DNA from: Pseudonocardia terrae
GTDB taxonomy: Bacteria > Actinomycetota > Actinomycetes > Mycobacteriales > Pseudonocardiaceae
NCBI RefSeq assembly: GCF_021343995.1
Contig: NZ_JAJTTE010000001.1
Coordinates: 224,518-288,517 of the forward strand
Length of the DNA: 64,000 nt
Reading direction: 5' to 3'
Shown here: positions 11,749 through 19,484 of the stretch, one piece after another
Numbering within the stretch: the first letter of the stretch is position 1
Layout of the letters: every line of letters begins with the position of its first letter
The notes under the pieces: generated by a model
The model's input: only the letters and a program-made list of their open reading frames with translations
Database searches by the model: none
Told to the model about the DNA's origin: nothing
Made by a program: the position numbers and the translations under genes

Positions 11749-11770
11749 GACCGAAATGATCATTTCGGTC
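11749..11770. promoter_or_regulatory. Perfect 22-bp palindrome upstream of nfeD
   Basis: Arms GACCGAAATGA and its exact complement with no spacer. AT-rich in the middle, in contrast to the surroundings, with no T-run. It ends 21 bp before the nfeD -10-like element and so touches the -35 position; an operator is as likely as a terminator for the DUF3097 gene. Confidence 0.6.
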
Positions 11771-11803
11771 ACCCCGGACCGTGGTCTCTGCCATCCTGGC
11801 TGC

Positions 11804-12235
11804 ATGGTTCCGCTGATCTGGCTGATCGCCGGGATCGCCCTGCTCGCCGGCGAGATGCTGGCAGGGGAGTTCGTGCTGGCGATGCTCGGTGGCGGCGCGC
11901 TCGTCGCGGCGGGGGGCGCGGCGGTGTTCGGCCTGGGCTGGCTGGGCAGCACGCTGCTGTTCGCGATCGCCTCGGTGCTGCTCCTCGCGGGAGTGCGGCC
12001 GGTGCTGCGGCGCAAGGCGCAGAAGTCGGTGGAGGGCTACGTGCACCACACCGACAAGATCGTCGGGGGTTCCGCCGTGGTCTCGCGGCGGGTCGACGGG
12101 CACGGCGGCCGCGTGCGGATCGGGCCGGACGAGTGGTCCGCCCGCTCCTTCGACGGCGAGCAGGTCATGGAGCCCGGCGACCGGGTGACGGTGGTCCGCA
12201 TCGAGGGCGCCACCGTGCTCGTCCTCGCCGAGTAG
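11804..12235 (+). CDS. NfeD-like membrane protein
   Basis: 143-aa short NfeD homologue: about four hydrophobic segments in residues 1-62 (starting MVPLIWLIAGIALLAGEMLA) and a C-terminal OB-fold domain (from VGGSAVVSRRVDG to VVRIEGATVLVL). NfeD proteins pair with SPFH/slipin proteins, here encoded 14 nt downstream. The pair probably organises or modulates a membrane domain. ATG 11804 is preceded by CATCCT 6 nt upstream, suggesting a leaderless message. The order matches Rv1487-Rv1488 of M. tuberculosis. Confidence 0.88.
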   Translation: MVPLIWLIAGIALLAGEMLAGEFVLAMLGGGALVAAGGAAVFGLGWLGSTLLFAIASVLLLAGVRPVLRRKAQKSVEGYVHHTDKIVGGSAVVSRRVDGHGGRVRIGPDEWSARSFDGEQVMEPGDRVTVVRIEGATVLVLAE

Positions 12236-12249
12236 ACGGGGGAAGGGAC

Positions 12250-13464
12250 ATGGAGACGGTGAACGTCGGACTGCTCGTCGTGATCGTGGTGATCGTGCTG
12301 TTCGTGATCATCACGCTGGCGAAGGCGGTGCAGATCATCCCGCAGGCCACGGCCGCGGTGGTGGAGCGGTTGGGCCGGTACAAGACCACGCAGAACCCGG
12401 GGCTCGCGTTCCTGGTGCCGTTCGTCGACCGGATCAGGGAGCGGATCGACCTGCGCGAGCAGGTGGTGTCCTTCCCGCCCCAGCCGGTGATCACGCAGGA
12501 CAACCTGACGGTGAACATCGACACCGTCGTCTACTTCCGGGTCACGGACCCCAAGTCCGCGGTCTACGAGATCTCGAACTACATCGTCGGCGTCGAGCAG
12601 ATCACCACGACCACGCTGCGCAACGTCGTCGGCGGCATGACGCTGGAGGAGACGCTCACCTCGCGTGACCAGATCAACACGGTCCTGCGCGGCGAGCTCG
12701 ACGACGCCACCGGTCGCTGGGGCATCCGGGTCGAGCGCGTGGAGATCAAGGCGATCGACCCGCCGTCCTCCATCCAGGAGTCGATGGAGCGGCAGATGAA
12801 GGCGGACCGCGAGAAGCGGGCCACCATCCTCACTGCCGAGGGCCAGCGGGAGGCTGCGATCCGCAGCGCGGAAGGCCAGAAGCAGGCGCAGATCCTCACC
12901 GCGGAGGGCTCCAAGCAGGCGGCGATCCTCAACGCCGAGGCGGAGCGGCAGTCCCGGATCCTGCGGGCGCAGGGCGAGCGGGCGGCGCAGTACCTGCGGG
13001 CACAGGGTGAGGCGAAGGCGATCGAGAAGCGGTTCGCCGCGATCAAGGCCGGCCGGCCGACGCCCGAGCTGCTCGCCTACCAGTACCTGCAGACCCTGCC
13101 GCAGATGGCCGCGGGCGAGGCGAACAAGGTGTGGCTGGTGCCGTCGGACTTCGGCAAGGCGCTCGAGGGCTTCACCAGGATGCTCGGCGCCCCCGGTGAG
13201 GACGGCGTCTTCAAGTACACCCCGTCGCCCGACGACGGTGTGCGCTCGGTCCCCGAGGAGGACGAGGAGTCCGTCAAGGACTGGTTCGACACCACCGGCG
13301 ACCCGGAGATCGCCCGGCAGGTCGCCGCGGCCACGGCCGAGGCGACGCAGCACGTGCCGGCGATCGGGGAGGAGGCCCGCCACGCCCTGGGCGCGGGCGA
13401 GGCTCCGCCGCCCAACGGCGTCCCGCCCCGTGGCGACTGGTCCGAGGAGGCCCCGCCCCGCTGA
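12250..13464 (+). CDS. SPFH/slipin (stomatin-like) membrane protein
   Basis: 404-aa slipin. An N-terminal membrane helix (residues about 6-27) is followed by the SPFH domain (IIPQATAAVVERLGRYK onward) and a long charged helix from about residue 185. That helix contains repeating AEG-(Q/S)-(R/K) blocks roughly ten residues apart, which should form a coiled coil. The tail of about 90 residues is acidic and Pro-rich. The start follows GGGGGAAGGGA. It is co-transcribed with nfeD; the two usually act together. It ends 8 bp before a Family A repeat. Confidence 0.93.
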   Translation: METVNVGLLVVIVVIVLFVIITLAKAVQIIPQATAAVVERLGRYKTTQNPGLAFLVPFVDRIRERIDLREQVVSFPPQPVITQDNLTVNIDTVVYFRVTDPKSAVYEISNYIVGVEQITTTTLRNVVGGMTLEETLTSRDQINTVLRGELDDATGRWGIRVERVEIKAIDPPSSIQESMERQMKADREKRATILTAEGQREAAIRSAEGQKQAQILTAEGSKQAAILNAEAERQSRILRAQGERAAQYLRAQGEAKAIEKRFAAIKAGRPTPELLAYQYLQTLPQMAAGEANKVWLVPSDFGKALEGFTRMLGAPGEDGVFKYTPSPDDGVRSVPEEDEESVKDWFDTTGDPEIARQVAAATAEATQHVPAIGEEARHALGAGEAPPPNGVPPRGDWSEEAPPR

Positions 13465-13472
13465 GCCGCGTC

Positions 13473-13571
13473 ATGGAACCATAGTGCGCGGTAGGCCAGC
13501 GATTCTGCGCATCATGGTTCCATAACGCGCAGAAATCCGGTCGAAATTCGCGTTATGGTTCCGTACTGCGA
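13473..13571. repeat. Family A array 1 (three cores, 41-bp pitch)
   Basis: ATGG-NN-CC cores begin at 13473, 13514 and 13555, exactly 41 bp apart. The linkers are different sequences but are bounded by inverted GCG-rich ends. The array fills the 107-bp gap between the slipin and cbiO stop codons: the first core starts 9 bp after one stop and the last ends 7 bp before the other. Confidence 0.9.
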
Positions 13572-14348
13572 TCAGGACAGCGAGAAGCCGAACGGGAGCT
13601 CCAGGCGGTGCCGCTCGAGCAGGGCGCGGTCGGCCAGGAGCTGCCGGGTGGGGCCGTCGGCCACGACAACGCCGTCGTCGAGCACCACGCTGCGCGGGCA
13701 GAGCTGCAGCGCGTAGGGCAGGTCGTGGGTGACCATCAGCATGGTCCGGCCCAGGCCGAGCAGCACCTCGGCGAGCTCGCGGCGGGCGACCGGGTCGAGG
13801 TTCGACGAGGGCTCGTCGAGCACCAGGATCTCGGGATCGCAGGCCAGCACGGTGGCCAGCGCGACCCTCCGGCGCTGCCCGCCGGACAGGTGCAGTGGCG
13901 AGCGGTCGGCGTGCTCCTCCATCCCGACGGCGGCCAACGCCTGGTCGACCCGTTCCGCGAGCGCCGGCCCGCCGAGCCCGAAGTTGGCCGGGCCGAAGGC
14001 GACGTCCTCGCGGACCGAGGGCATGAAGAGCTGGTCGTCGGGGTCCTGGAACACGATCCCGACCCGGCGGCGGATCTCCTGCACGTGCTGCTTGGTCACG
14101 GGCAGGCCGCCGACCTCGACGGTGCCCTCGCCGGGCGCGAGGATCCCGTTGAGGTGCAGCACCAGCGTCGTCTTGCCGGCGCCGTTCGGCCCGAGCAGCG
14201 CGACCCGCTCGCCCGGCTCGATCCGCAGGTCCACCCCGTGCAACGCCTGGTGGCCGTCCGGGTAGGCGAACAGCAGGTCGCGCACCAGCAGCGACGGCGG
14301 TGTGGCGGCCGCGTCGCCGGGGGCGCGGAGCGGGTCGGCGAGGGTCAT
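13572..14348 (-). CDS. cbiO: Cobalt/nickel ECF-type ABC transporter ATPase
   Basis: 258-aa ATPase subunit of a group I ECF importer. Walker A GPNGAGKTT, Q-loop FQDPDDQLF, signature LSGGQRRR, Walker B ILVLDEPSSNLD and H-loop THD are all present. It energises uptake of Co2+ or Ni2+ through CbiM and CbiQ. It is the last gene of a minus-strand operon in which every junction overlaps or nearly touches; the ATGA overlap with cbiQ fixes the start at 14348. Co versus Ni cannot be decided from this gene. Confidence 0.94.
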   Translation of the reverse strand: MTLADPLRAPGDAAATPPSLLVRDLLFAYPDGHQALHGVDLRIEPGERVALLGPNGAGKTTLVLHLNGILAPGEGTVEVGGLPVTKQHVQEIRRRVGIVFQDPDDQLFMPSVREDVAFGPANFGLGGPALAERVDQALAAVGMEEHADRSPLHLSGGQRRRVALATVLACDPEILVLDEPSSNLDPVARRELAEVLLGLGRTMLMVTHDLPYALQLCPRSVVLDDGVVVADGPTRQLLADRALLERHRLELPFGFSLS

Positions 14349-15109
14349 GCGATCACCCATCCGGTCACGGCCAGCGCCGCGGCGACGGCGACCGGCGCCA
14401 GCCCGGCGGCCCAGTCCCGCCGGGTCGTGCGGTTCTCGGCGAGCACCGGCATCGCGCCCGACCAGCCGCGGGACAGCATCGCCAGGTGCACGCGCTCGCC
14501 CCGCTCGTAGGAGCGCACGAACAGCGCCCCGATGCCGCGGGCCGTGGCGCCGGCCTGCCACAGGAAGCGCGGATCGTGCCCGCGGGCGACGCGGGCCAAC
14601 CGCATCCGCCGGGCCTCCCCGGCGATCACGTCGATGTACCGGAGCATGAGCGTCGCGATCGTGGTGACCAGGGCCGGGGCGTGCAGCCGCTGCAGGCCCA
14701 CGAGCAGGTCCCGCATCGGCGTGGTGGCGGCCAGCGTGAGCGAGGTGAGGACGCCGAGGGTGCCCTTCACGAGGATGTTCCAGGCGCCGAGCAGGCCGGG
14801 CTCGGACAGCGACATCCCCAGCCAGTCGATCCGCGGGTCCGGGCCGGTGATCGGCAGCAGTACCGCGAGCACCACGAACGGCAGCTCGATCACCGAGCGG
14901 CGCAGGATCCAGCCGACCGGGATGCGGGCCGCGACCCATACGCCGACGAGCAGCACCAGGTAGCCCGCGAAGACCGCGAAGGCCTCCCGCGGCGTGGCGA
15001 CCACGCACACCACACCGAGGAACGCGGCCACGATCTTCACCTGCGGCGGGAGCCGGTGGACCGGGGAGTCGCGGTGCAGGTGCAGCGGGTGCGCGTGGCC
15101 CGCGCCCAC
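14345..15109 (-). CDS. cbiQ: Cobalt/nickel transporter transmembrane coupling protein
   Basis: 254-aa membrane protein, the T component of the importer. About five hydrophobic segments are visible, and the cytoplasmic coupling helices carry the family-type A-R-G signature (RLARVARGHDP, then MLSRGWSG). The His-rich start (GAGHAHPLHLHRD) is common in CbiQ. The GTG start follows the PDGLE gene by one base; the stop overlaps cbiO. Confidence 0.92.
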   Translation of the reverse strand: MGAGHAHPLHLHRDSPVHRLPPQVKIVAAFLGVVCVVATPREAFAVFAGYLVLLVGVWVAARIPVGWILRRSVIELPFVVLAVLLPITGPDPRIDWLGMSLSEPGLLGAWNILVKGTLGVLTSLTLAATTPMRDLLVGLQRLHAPALVTTIATLMLRYIDVIAGEARRMRLARVARGHDPRFLWQAGATARGIGALFVRSYERGERVHLAMLSRGWSGAMPVLAENRTTRRDWAAGLAPVAVAAALAVTGWVIA

Positions 15110-15110
15110 C

Positions 15111-15470
15111 TCAGTCGTCCCCCCGCTCGGCCTGGCGCGCGGGGGAGCGCCGGCCCAGCACCCGGAACAGCGCGCCGGCCAGGGCGAGGGTCACCAGCAC
15201 GCCGACGACGCCCGCGATCCCGACCGTGCCCTTGCCGCCGAGGACCGAGTAGTCGGCCAGCGGCGAGTGCGCGGCGGCGTGCTCGCCGGCGTTCTGTGCG
15301 ATGCACGTGCCGTCGAGGTGCTCGCCGCCGCCGGTCTCGCTGACCTGGCAGCCGTGCCGCGCGACCGTGTCCAGCCCGTCCGGGCTGGAGCTGGCGAAGT
15401 AGGAGAGCCCGCCCGCGACGAGCAGGGCGACCACCAGGAACCCGAGGAGGAAGCCGCGCCGCCGGGTCAC
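15111..15470 (-). CDS. PDGLE domain membrane protein (CbiN position)
   Basis: 119-aa protein with one N-terminal and one C-terminal membrane helix enclosing an extracytoplasmic loop. The loop starts with the PDGL signature and holds two cysteines and several histidines (HGCQVSETGGGEHLDGTC, then HAAAHSPLADY). It occupies the place of CbiN between CbiM and CbiQ and is probably needed for metal loading. The GTG start overlaps the cbiM stop by 4 nt. The Cys/His loop could bind the incoming metal (inference). Confidence 0.88.
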   Translation of the reverse strand: MTRRRGFLLGFLVVALLVAGGLSYFASSSPDGLDTVARHGCQVSETGGGEHLDGTCIAQNAGEHAAAHSPLADYSVLGGKGTVGIAGVVGVLVTLALAGALFRVLGRRSPARQAERGDD

Positions 15471-16171
15471 GCCGCACCGCCCGCCGTCGGCGTCGAGGGC
15501 GCGGATCTGCGGACCAGTGGCGTCGCCGTGCCCCGCAGCAGGTACACCAGGTCCGGACGCACGGCCACGACCGCGCCGACGGTCGCCGCGGTGATCACGC
15601 CCTCGCCGATGCCGATCAGGGCGTGCAGCCCCACCATCAACGCGAACACGGTCCCGAGGGAGGCGCCGCCGCTGCCGCCGACCGCGTACTCGAGGACGAA
15701 GCCCAGCGAGGCGACCACGGTGTTGACGAAGGCGGCGACGAACGCCGTGGCGACCAGCCCGCCGCGGCTGCGCCGGGCGACGCGGCGCAGCAGCAGGGCC
15801 ACCCCGTACCCGGTGAACACGCCGATGATCGCCATGTTGGTGATGTTGGTCCCGAGCGCGGTGAGCCCGCCGTCGGCGAAGAGCAACGCCTGGACGAGCA
15901 GCACGATCGCGATGCACACCGTGCCCACCCACGGCCCGACCAGGATCGCCACGAGCGCGCCGCCGAGCAGGTGGCCGCTGGCGCCGGGCAGGATCGGAAA
16001 GTTGATCATCTGTACGGCGAACACGAACGCCGTGACCAGCCCGGCCATCGGTGCGGTGCGCTCGTCGAGGTCCGCGCGGGCCCGCACGAGGCAGAGCACG
16101 AGGACGACGAGGGCCACGGCCCCGAAGACGAGCGAGGTCGGGGCGTTCACCAAGCCGTCGCTCATGTGCAT
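15467..16171 (-). CDS. cbiM: Cobalt/nickel substrate-binding membrane protein
   Basis: 234-aa S component with about seven hydrophobic segments. ATG 16171 is chosen so that the protein begins Met-His-Met-Ser-Asp-Gly. His2 of mature CbiM coordinates the metal, so the longer in-frame starts upstream would spoil the site. LPGASGHLLGG carries another conserved His. It is the first gene of the cbiM-PDGLE-cbiQ-cbiO operon. Cobalt for corrinoids or nickel for urease or hydrogenase are both possible; no such genes are in the window. Confidence 0.93.
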   Translation of the reverse strand: MHMSDGLVNAPTSLVFGAVALVVLVLCLVRARADLDERTAPMAGLVTAFVFAVQMINFPILPGASGHLLGGALVAILVGPWVGTVCIAIVLLVQALLFADGGLTALGTNITNMAIIGVFTGYGVALLLRRVARRSRGGLVATAFVAAFVNTVVASLGFVLEYAVGGSGGASLGTVFALMVGLHALIGIGEGVITAATVGAVVAVRPDLVYLLRGTATPLVRRSAPSTPTAGGAA

Positions 16172-16239
16172 GGCGGTGACCATGGTGACCATGGAGGCCT
16201 CCCGGGTGCCGAGGGGTGCGCCGGGCAGGCGCAGCCCCC

Positions 16240-16268
16240 ATCACAACGCGTCGGCGACGCAATCGCAA
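16240..16268 (-). promoter_or_regulatory. Candidate promoter of the cbiM operon
   Basis: On the minus strand, TTGCGA (16268-16263) and TGTGAT (16245-16240) separated by 17 bp, about 70 nt before ATG 16171. I looked for a cobalamin riboswitch in the 175-base leader and saw no convincing B12 box. Confidence 0.3.
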
Positions 16269-16346
16269 ACGATGTGCGGGAGCGAGTCCCGTGCGACTGT
16301 CCGGTCGGAGGGGGCGATGCGCCCGAGGGAGGGGGCCGGACCGGCG

Positions 16347-17240
16347 TCAGGCTGCCGCGAGCTCCCGCCGGCGCTCCCGCTCCTCGCGCTTCTCCGAGCG
16401 CGTGGCGAGCATCGACAGCCCCGAGCGCCGCAGCGCGCCCACCGGGGCCAGCGCCGCGCCGACCAGCCGGTCGAGCGCCCGGACCTCGTACGCCGGGGAG
16501 TCGCCGAGTTCGGCGACGATCGCCGTGTGCTCCCCGCGCACCCGCTCGGCGTAGCCCGGCTGGCGCGGCGAGCCTGTGATCCGCACGGCGGCGAGCGGCT
16601 CGGGCCGGCCGAGGAAGTCGCCGTGGTGCAGCAGGCGCAGCCAGCAGTCGAGGTCGAGCAGCTCGTCCCGCCGGCCCCGCCAGCCGCCCGCGGCGGTGAA
16701 GCCCTCCCGCCGGAAGGTGACGTTGCACGCGTCGCCGATCAGGTTGCTGCGGCCGCGCACGATCTTGCGGGCCACCTCGTCGCCGCTGCGGGTGCCGATC
16801 AGCCCGTTCAGCCCGCGGCGGGGGACCAGCACGCGGCTCTTGTCGTCGACGACGTGCCGGCGGGCGGCGACGAGCGTCAGGCCGGGGTCGTCGAGCAGCG
16901 GCTGGGCCTGCAGCTCGAGGCAGCGGGGGTGGAGGATGTCGCCGTCCGTGATCGTCTTCACCAGCGGGGCCCGCCCGGCCGCGACGGCCCGGTTGCGGGC
17001 CTCGGCCCGGGGGATCCGTTCGCCCGTGCGCTCCACCCGGATCCGCGGGTCGGCGAAGGACCGCATGATCTCGTGGGTGGCGTCGGTGCTCGCGTTGTCG
17101 AGGAGCACGAGCTCGAAGTCGGGTTCCGTCTGCTCCAGGACCGAGCCGATGGTCTCGGCGAGATGGCGCTCGCCGTCCGTGACCGCGGCGACCACGGACA
17201 CGGTGGCCTGGTAGACGCCCGGGAAGCCGGCCGCGGTCAC
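16347..17240 (-). CDS. Family 2 glycosyltransferase
   Basis: 297-aa GT-A fold glycosyltransferase. The N-terminal half holds VSVVAAVTDGERHLAETIGS, LLDNASTD and the metal-site-like TDGDILH. The C-terminal part includes ACNVTFRREGF and LDCWLRLLHHG. No membrane segment. GTG 17240 is used because the short upstream ORF ends there in a GTGA overlap; a GC-rich open frame extends further but looks non-coding. It stands at the left edge of the glycan region, transcribed away from it. Donor and acceptor sugars are unknown. Confidence 0.85.
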   Translation of the reverse strand: MTAAGFPGVYQATVSVVAAVTDGERHLAETIGSVLEQTEPDFELVLLDNASTDATHEIMRSFADPRIRVERTGERIPRAEARNRAVAAGRAPLVKTITDGDILHPRCLELQAQPLLDDPGLTLVAARRHVVDDKSRVLVPRRGLNGLIGTRSGDEVARKIVRGRSNLIGDACNVTFRREGFTAAGGWRGRRDELLDLDCWLRLLHHGDFLGRPEPLAAVRITGSPRQPGYAERVRGEHTAIVAELGDSPAYEVRALDRLVGAALAPVGALRRSGLSMLATRSEKREERERRRELAAA

Positions 17241-17296
17241 CGGGCGCCCGGTCCGCGCTGCTCCGCCGCGTGCGGGGGGCGGTCCGTGCTGTCCAT
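17237..17296 (-). CDS. Putative 19-residue leaderless upstream ORF coupled to glycosyltransferase
   Basis: ATG 17296 opens a 20-codon frame (MDSTDRPPHAAEQRGPGAR, stop) whose TGA overlaps the GTG of the glycosyltransferase as GTGA. TAGAGT lies 8 nt before its ATG and there is no ribosome-binding site for either gene. Ribosomes loading on the leaderless ATG could reinitiate at GTG 17240. The peptide has no recognisable function; it may be only a loading device. The same layout occurs at 36379. Confidence 0.4.
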   Translation of the reverse strand: MDSTDRPPHAAEQRGPGAR

Positions 17297-17304
17297 GGGG
17301 TGGG

Positions 17305-17310
17305 ACTCTA
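17305..17310 (-). promoter_or_regulatory. -10 element for the upstream ORF and glycosyltransferase
   Basis: TAGAGT on the minus strand, 8 nt before ATG 17296. The 313 bases from here to 17623 hold the divergent promoter region; I see no clear further signal except the ribosome-binding site of the next gene. Confidence 0.45.
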
Positions 17311-17623
17311 CCGAGCGGCGGCGGACGGCCCCGGTCGGCGGCGTGATCGAACGGTCCGTAAGGTTCGGGTCGTGGACCCGGAGCAGCCGAGCGCCCGCGA
17401 GGTGAGCGGAGCGCGGTCGTCGGCGGGGCGTCCGGGACCCGAACGGGGGGCGGCACGCGGACGGTGCACGCGGTCGGGGGAGCGCCCCGTCACGTAACGC
17501 ACCGACGAGGCCGACAGATAAGCCGAGCGATGACGGAGTACCGGGTGAGATCTCGACCTGCAGGAGTCGGGCGCCGAGGCGTCAGCGCGACAGCACACGA
17601 GGTGCGACGAGGGGGAGACTGCG

Positions 17624-18898
17624 ATGCAGCGCAGTGACCGGCGCAGCCAGCGCAGAGCCGATCCGACCGTGTCCGTGGTGGTGCCCACCCGGAACGAGGC
17701 CCGCAACCTGCAGGTGGTGCTGCCCGCGATCGCGGCGGTGCGCCCCGCGGTGCACGAGGTGATCGTCGTCGACGGCAACTCGGTCGACGGCACGGTGGAG
17801 ACCGCGCGGCGGGTGCTGCCCTGGGTGCGGATCGTCGAGCAGACCCGCAAGGGCAAGGGCAACGCCATGGCGTGCGGGTTCGCCGCCGCCACCGGCGACA
17901 TCATCGTGATGTTCGACGCCGACGGCTCGGCCGACCCGGCGGAGATCCCGGCGTTCGTGGCGGCGCTCAAGGCGGGTGCCGACTTCGCCAAGGGGAGCCG
18001 GTTCGCGCGCGGCGGCGGCAGCGACGACATCACGCTGCTGCGGAGGACCGGCAACGCCGGGCTCAACGGCGTGGCCAACGTGCTGTTCGGCACGCGCCAC
18101 TCGGACCTCTGCTACGGCTACAACGCCTTCTGGGCCGACCTGTTGCCCCTGCTGGAGCTGCCGGCGGTGGACGCTCCCGCACCGGACGACGGGTCGATGC
18201 TCTGGGGGGACGGGTTCGAGATCGAGACCGTGCTCGCCTGCCGGGTCGCCGCGGCCGAGCTGCGGGTGACCGAGGTCCCCTCCTACGAGCGCGAGCGCCT
18301 CTTCGGCGACACCAACCTGCGGACCTTCGCCGACGGCACCCGGGTCCTGCGCACTTTGGCCGCCGAGCGGCGGCGCGCCCAGCAGCGGCGCGAGGAGCCA
18401 CCGGCGGTGGCGGCTTCGGTCGCGGCGCGCAACGGCACGTCCCTCGACGGTGCCGCACCCAACGGGCACCCGGTGACCAACGGGCACGCCGGACCGAACG
18501 GGCACGCCGTCCACAACGGACACGCGGACGGCGCCCGCACCAACGGTGCGGCCCACACGAACGGCAGCCACGCCAACGGCACCCACGTGAACGGCGCCCA
18601 CACGAACGGCAGCCACACGAACGGCACCCACGCCAACGGCACCGGGCACCTCAACGGCCGCACGCTCGGCAACGCCGACACGCTGCCGGTGCCTCCGACG
18701 ACGGAGCAGACCGAGCCGATCGGCACGGTCGCGCCGCCGGCGCCGCCCGCGCCGCCCGCGGCGACCGCCCCGCCGCGCCCGTCGCCGCGCCCGGGCAACC
18801 GTCCGGCGGCCGGGACCGACCGTCCCGCGCCCCAGCGCGCCGCGGCGCAGCGCGAGGCGCTCGACGCCCGTTACGCCCTCGAGGAGGAGGCCTCCTGA
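17624..18898 (+). CDS. Family 2 glycosyltransferase (DPM-like) with long Asn-Gly repeat tail
   Basis: 424-aa protein. Residues about 15-245 form a dolichol-phosphate-mannose-synthase-like GT2 domain: VSVVVPTRNEARNL, VIVVDGNSVDG, the DADGSAD metal motif and a late WGDGFEIET segment. It would transfer a sugar from a nucleotide donor to a lipid or polymer at the inner membrane face. The last 180 residues are unlike the domain: a low-complexity stretch with about twenty Asn-Gly pairs, often as NGxH or NG(S/T), then a Pro/Ala-rich end. There is no C-terminal membrane helix. The start follows GAGGGGGAGA. It opens the plus-strand glycan cluster. Confidence 0.9.
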   Translation: MQRSDRRSQRRADPTVSVVVPTRNEARNLQVVLPAIAAVRPAVHEVIVVDGNSVDGTVETARRVLPWVRIVEQTRKGKGNAMACGFAAATGDIIVMFDADGSADPAEIPAFVAALKAGADFAKGSRFARGGGSDDITLLRRTGNAGLNGVANVLFGTRHSDLCYGYNAFWADLLPLLELPAVDAPAPDDGSMLWGDGFEIETVLACRVAAAELRVTEVPSYERERLFGDTNLRTFADGTRVLRTLAAERRRAQQRREEPPAVAASVAARNGTSLDGAAPNGHPVTNGHAGPNGHAVHNGHADGARTNGAAHTNGSHANGTHVNGAHTNGSHTNGTHANGTGHLNGRTLGNADTLPVPPTTEQTEPIGTVAPPAPPAPPAATAPPRPSPRPGNRPAAGTDRPAPQRAAAQREALDARYALEEEAS

Positions 18899-19008
18899 GG
18901 GGTCGCCTCCTGCGGATCACCGGCGCCCGGCATACTCCTGACGGGCGCCGGGGTCCGTTCGGCGCCGGTCGGCGTGCGGCGGTCCCGCCGTTCCGTGCGG
19001 TGCCCGGT

Positions 19009-19053
19009 AGTGCGATCTCCAGCAGTGCGATGTCCAGCAGTGCGATGTCCAGC
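19009..19053 (+). repeat. Three tandem 15-bp repeats
   Basis: Three units AGTGCGAT(C/G)TCCAGC in a row in the 208-bp gap between the glycosyltransferase and the small membrane protein. A multiple of three, so it could be a decayed coding end or a spacer; no function is evident. Confidence 0.8.
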
Positions 19054-19106
19054 ACGGGAACGACGTCGGCCACGGACGACGTCCGGCGAGGGAACGGAGT
19101 GACGCG

Positions 19107-19484
19107 GTGAGCATGCCCTCCGCGGCGGAGCTGACGCGCGCCCGCACCGCGCGCCGCGGCGTCGCGCTGATGCTCGTCGTCGCCGGGCTCGCCGCCTGTG
19201 TCCTGAGCCTGCTCGACGTCACCGGCGGCACCGCGGGCGACGTCCGCCTCTTCCTCACGATCGGCTTCCTGCTGCTGGGCCCCGGCTGGTCCGCGGCGGG
19301 CTTCCTGCGCCGCGCACCCGCGGCGCACGTCTGGCTGCTGACCCTGGGCGTCGGCGTGGCCACCACGCTGCTCGCTGCACAGATCATGGTCAGCACGGTC
19401 TGGTGGCACCCCGACCTCATGCTCTACATCGTCACCGCGATCAGCATCCCCTTCCTGCTCCGGCACGCGGTGGTCGCCCAGTGA
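19107..19484 (+). CDS. Small four-helix membrane protein of the glycan cluster
   Basis: 125-aa polytopic protein with four predicted membrane segments (about residues 19-37, 47-68, 76-97 and 103-120) and short loops. I do not recognise the family. The GTG start is close to ATG 19113, which is also possible. Its stop overlaps the start of the large polytopic protein (GTGA), so the two are made together and probably work as a complex in the membrane. Confidence 0.75.
   Translation: MSMPSAAELTRARTARRGVALMLVVAGLAACVLSLLDVTGGTAGDVRLFLTIGFLLLGPGWSAAGFLRRAPAAHVWLLTLGVGVATTLLAAQIMVSTVWWHPDLMLYIVTAISIPFLLRHAVVAQ

Noticed and set aside
16172..16346. Cobalamin riboswitch before cbiM
   Set aside because: I could not find a B12 box or the expected paired elements on the minus strand; a simple promoter fits better.
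17241..17456. Longer N terminus for the minus-strand glycosyltransferase
   Set aside because: The extra 70 residues are Pro/Arg-rich and overlap the promoter and short ORF; the domain begins just after GTG 17240.
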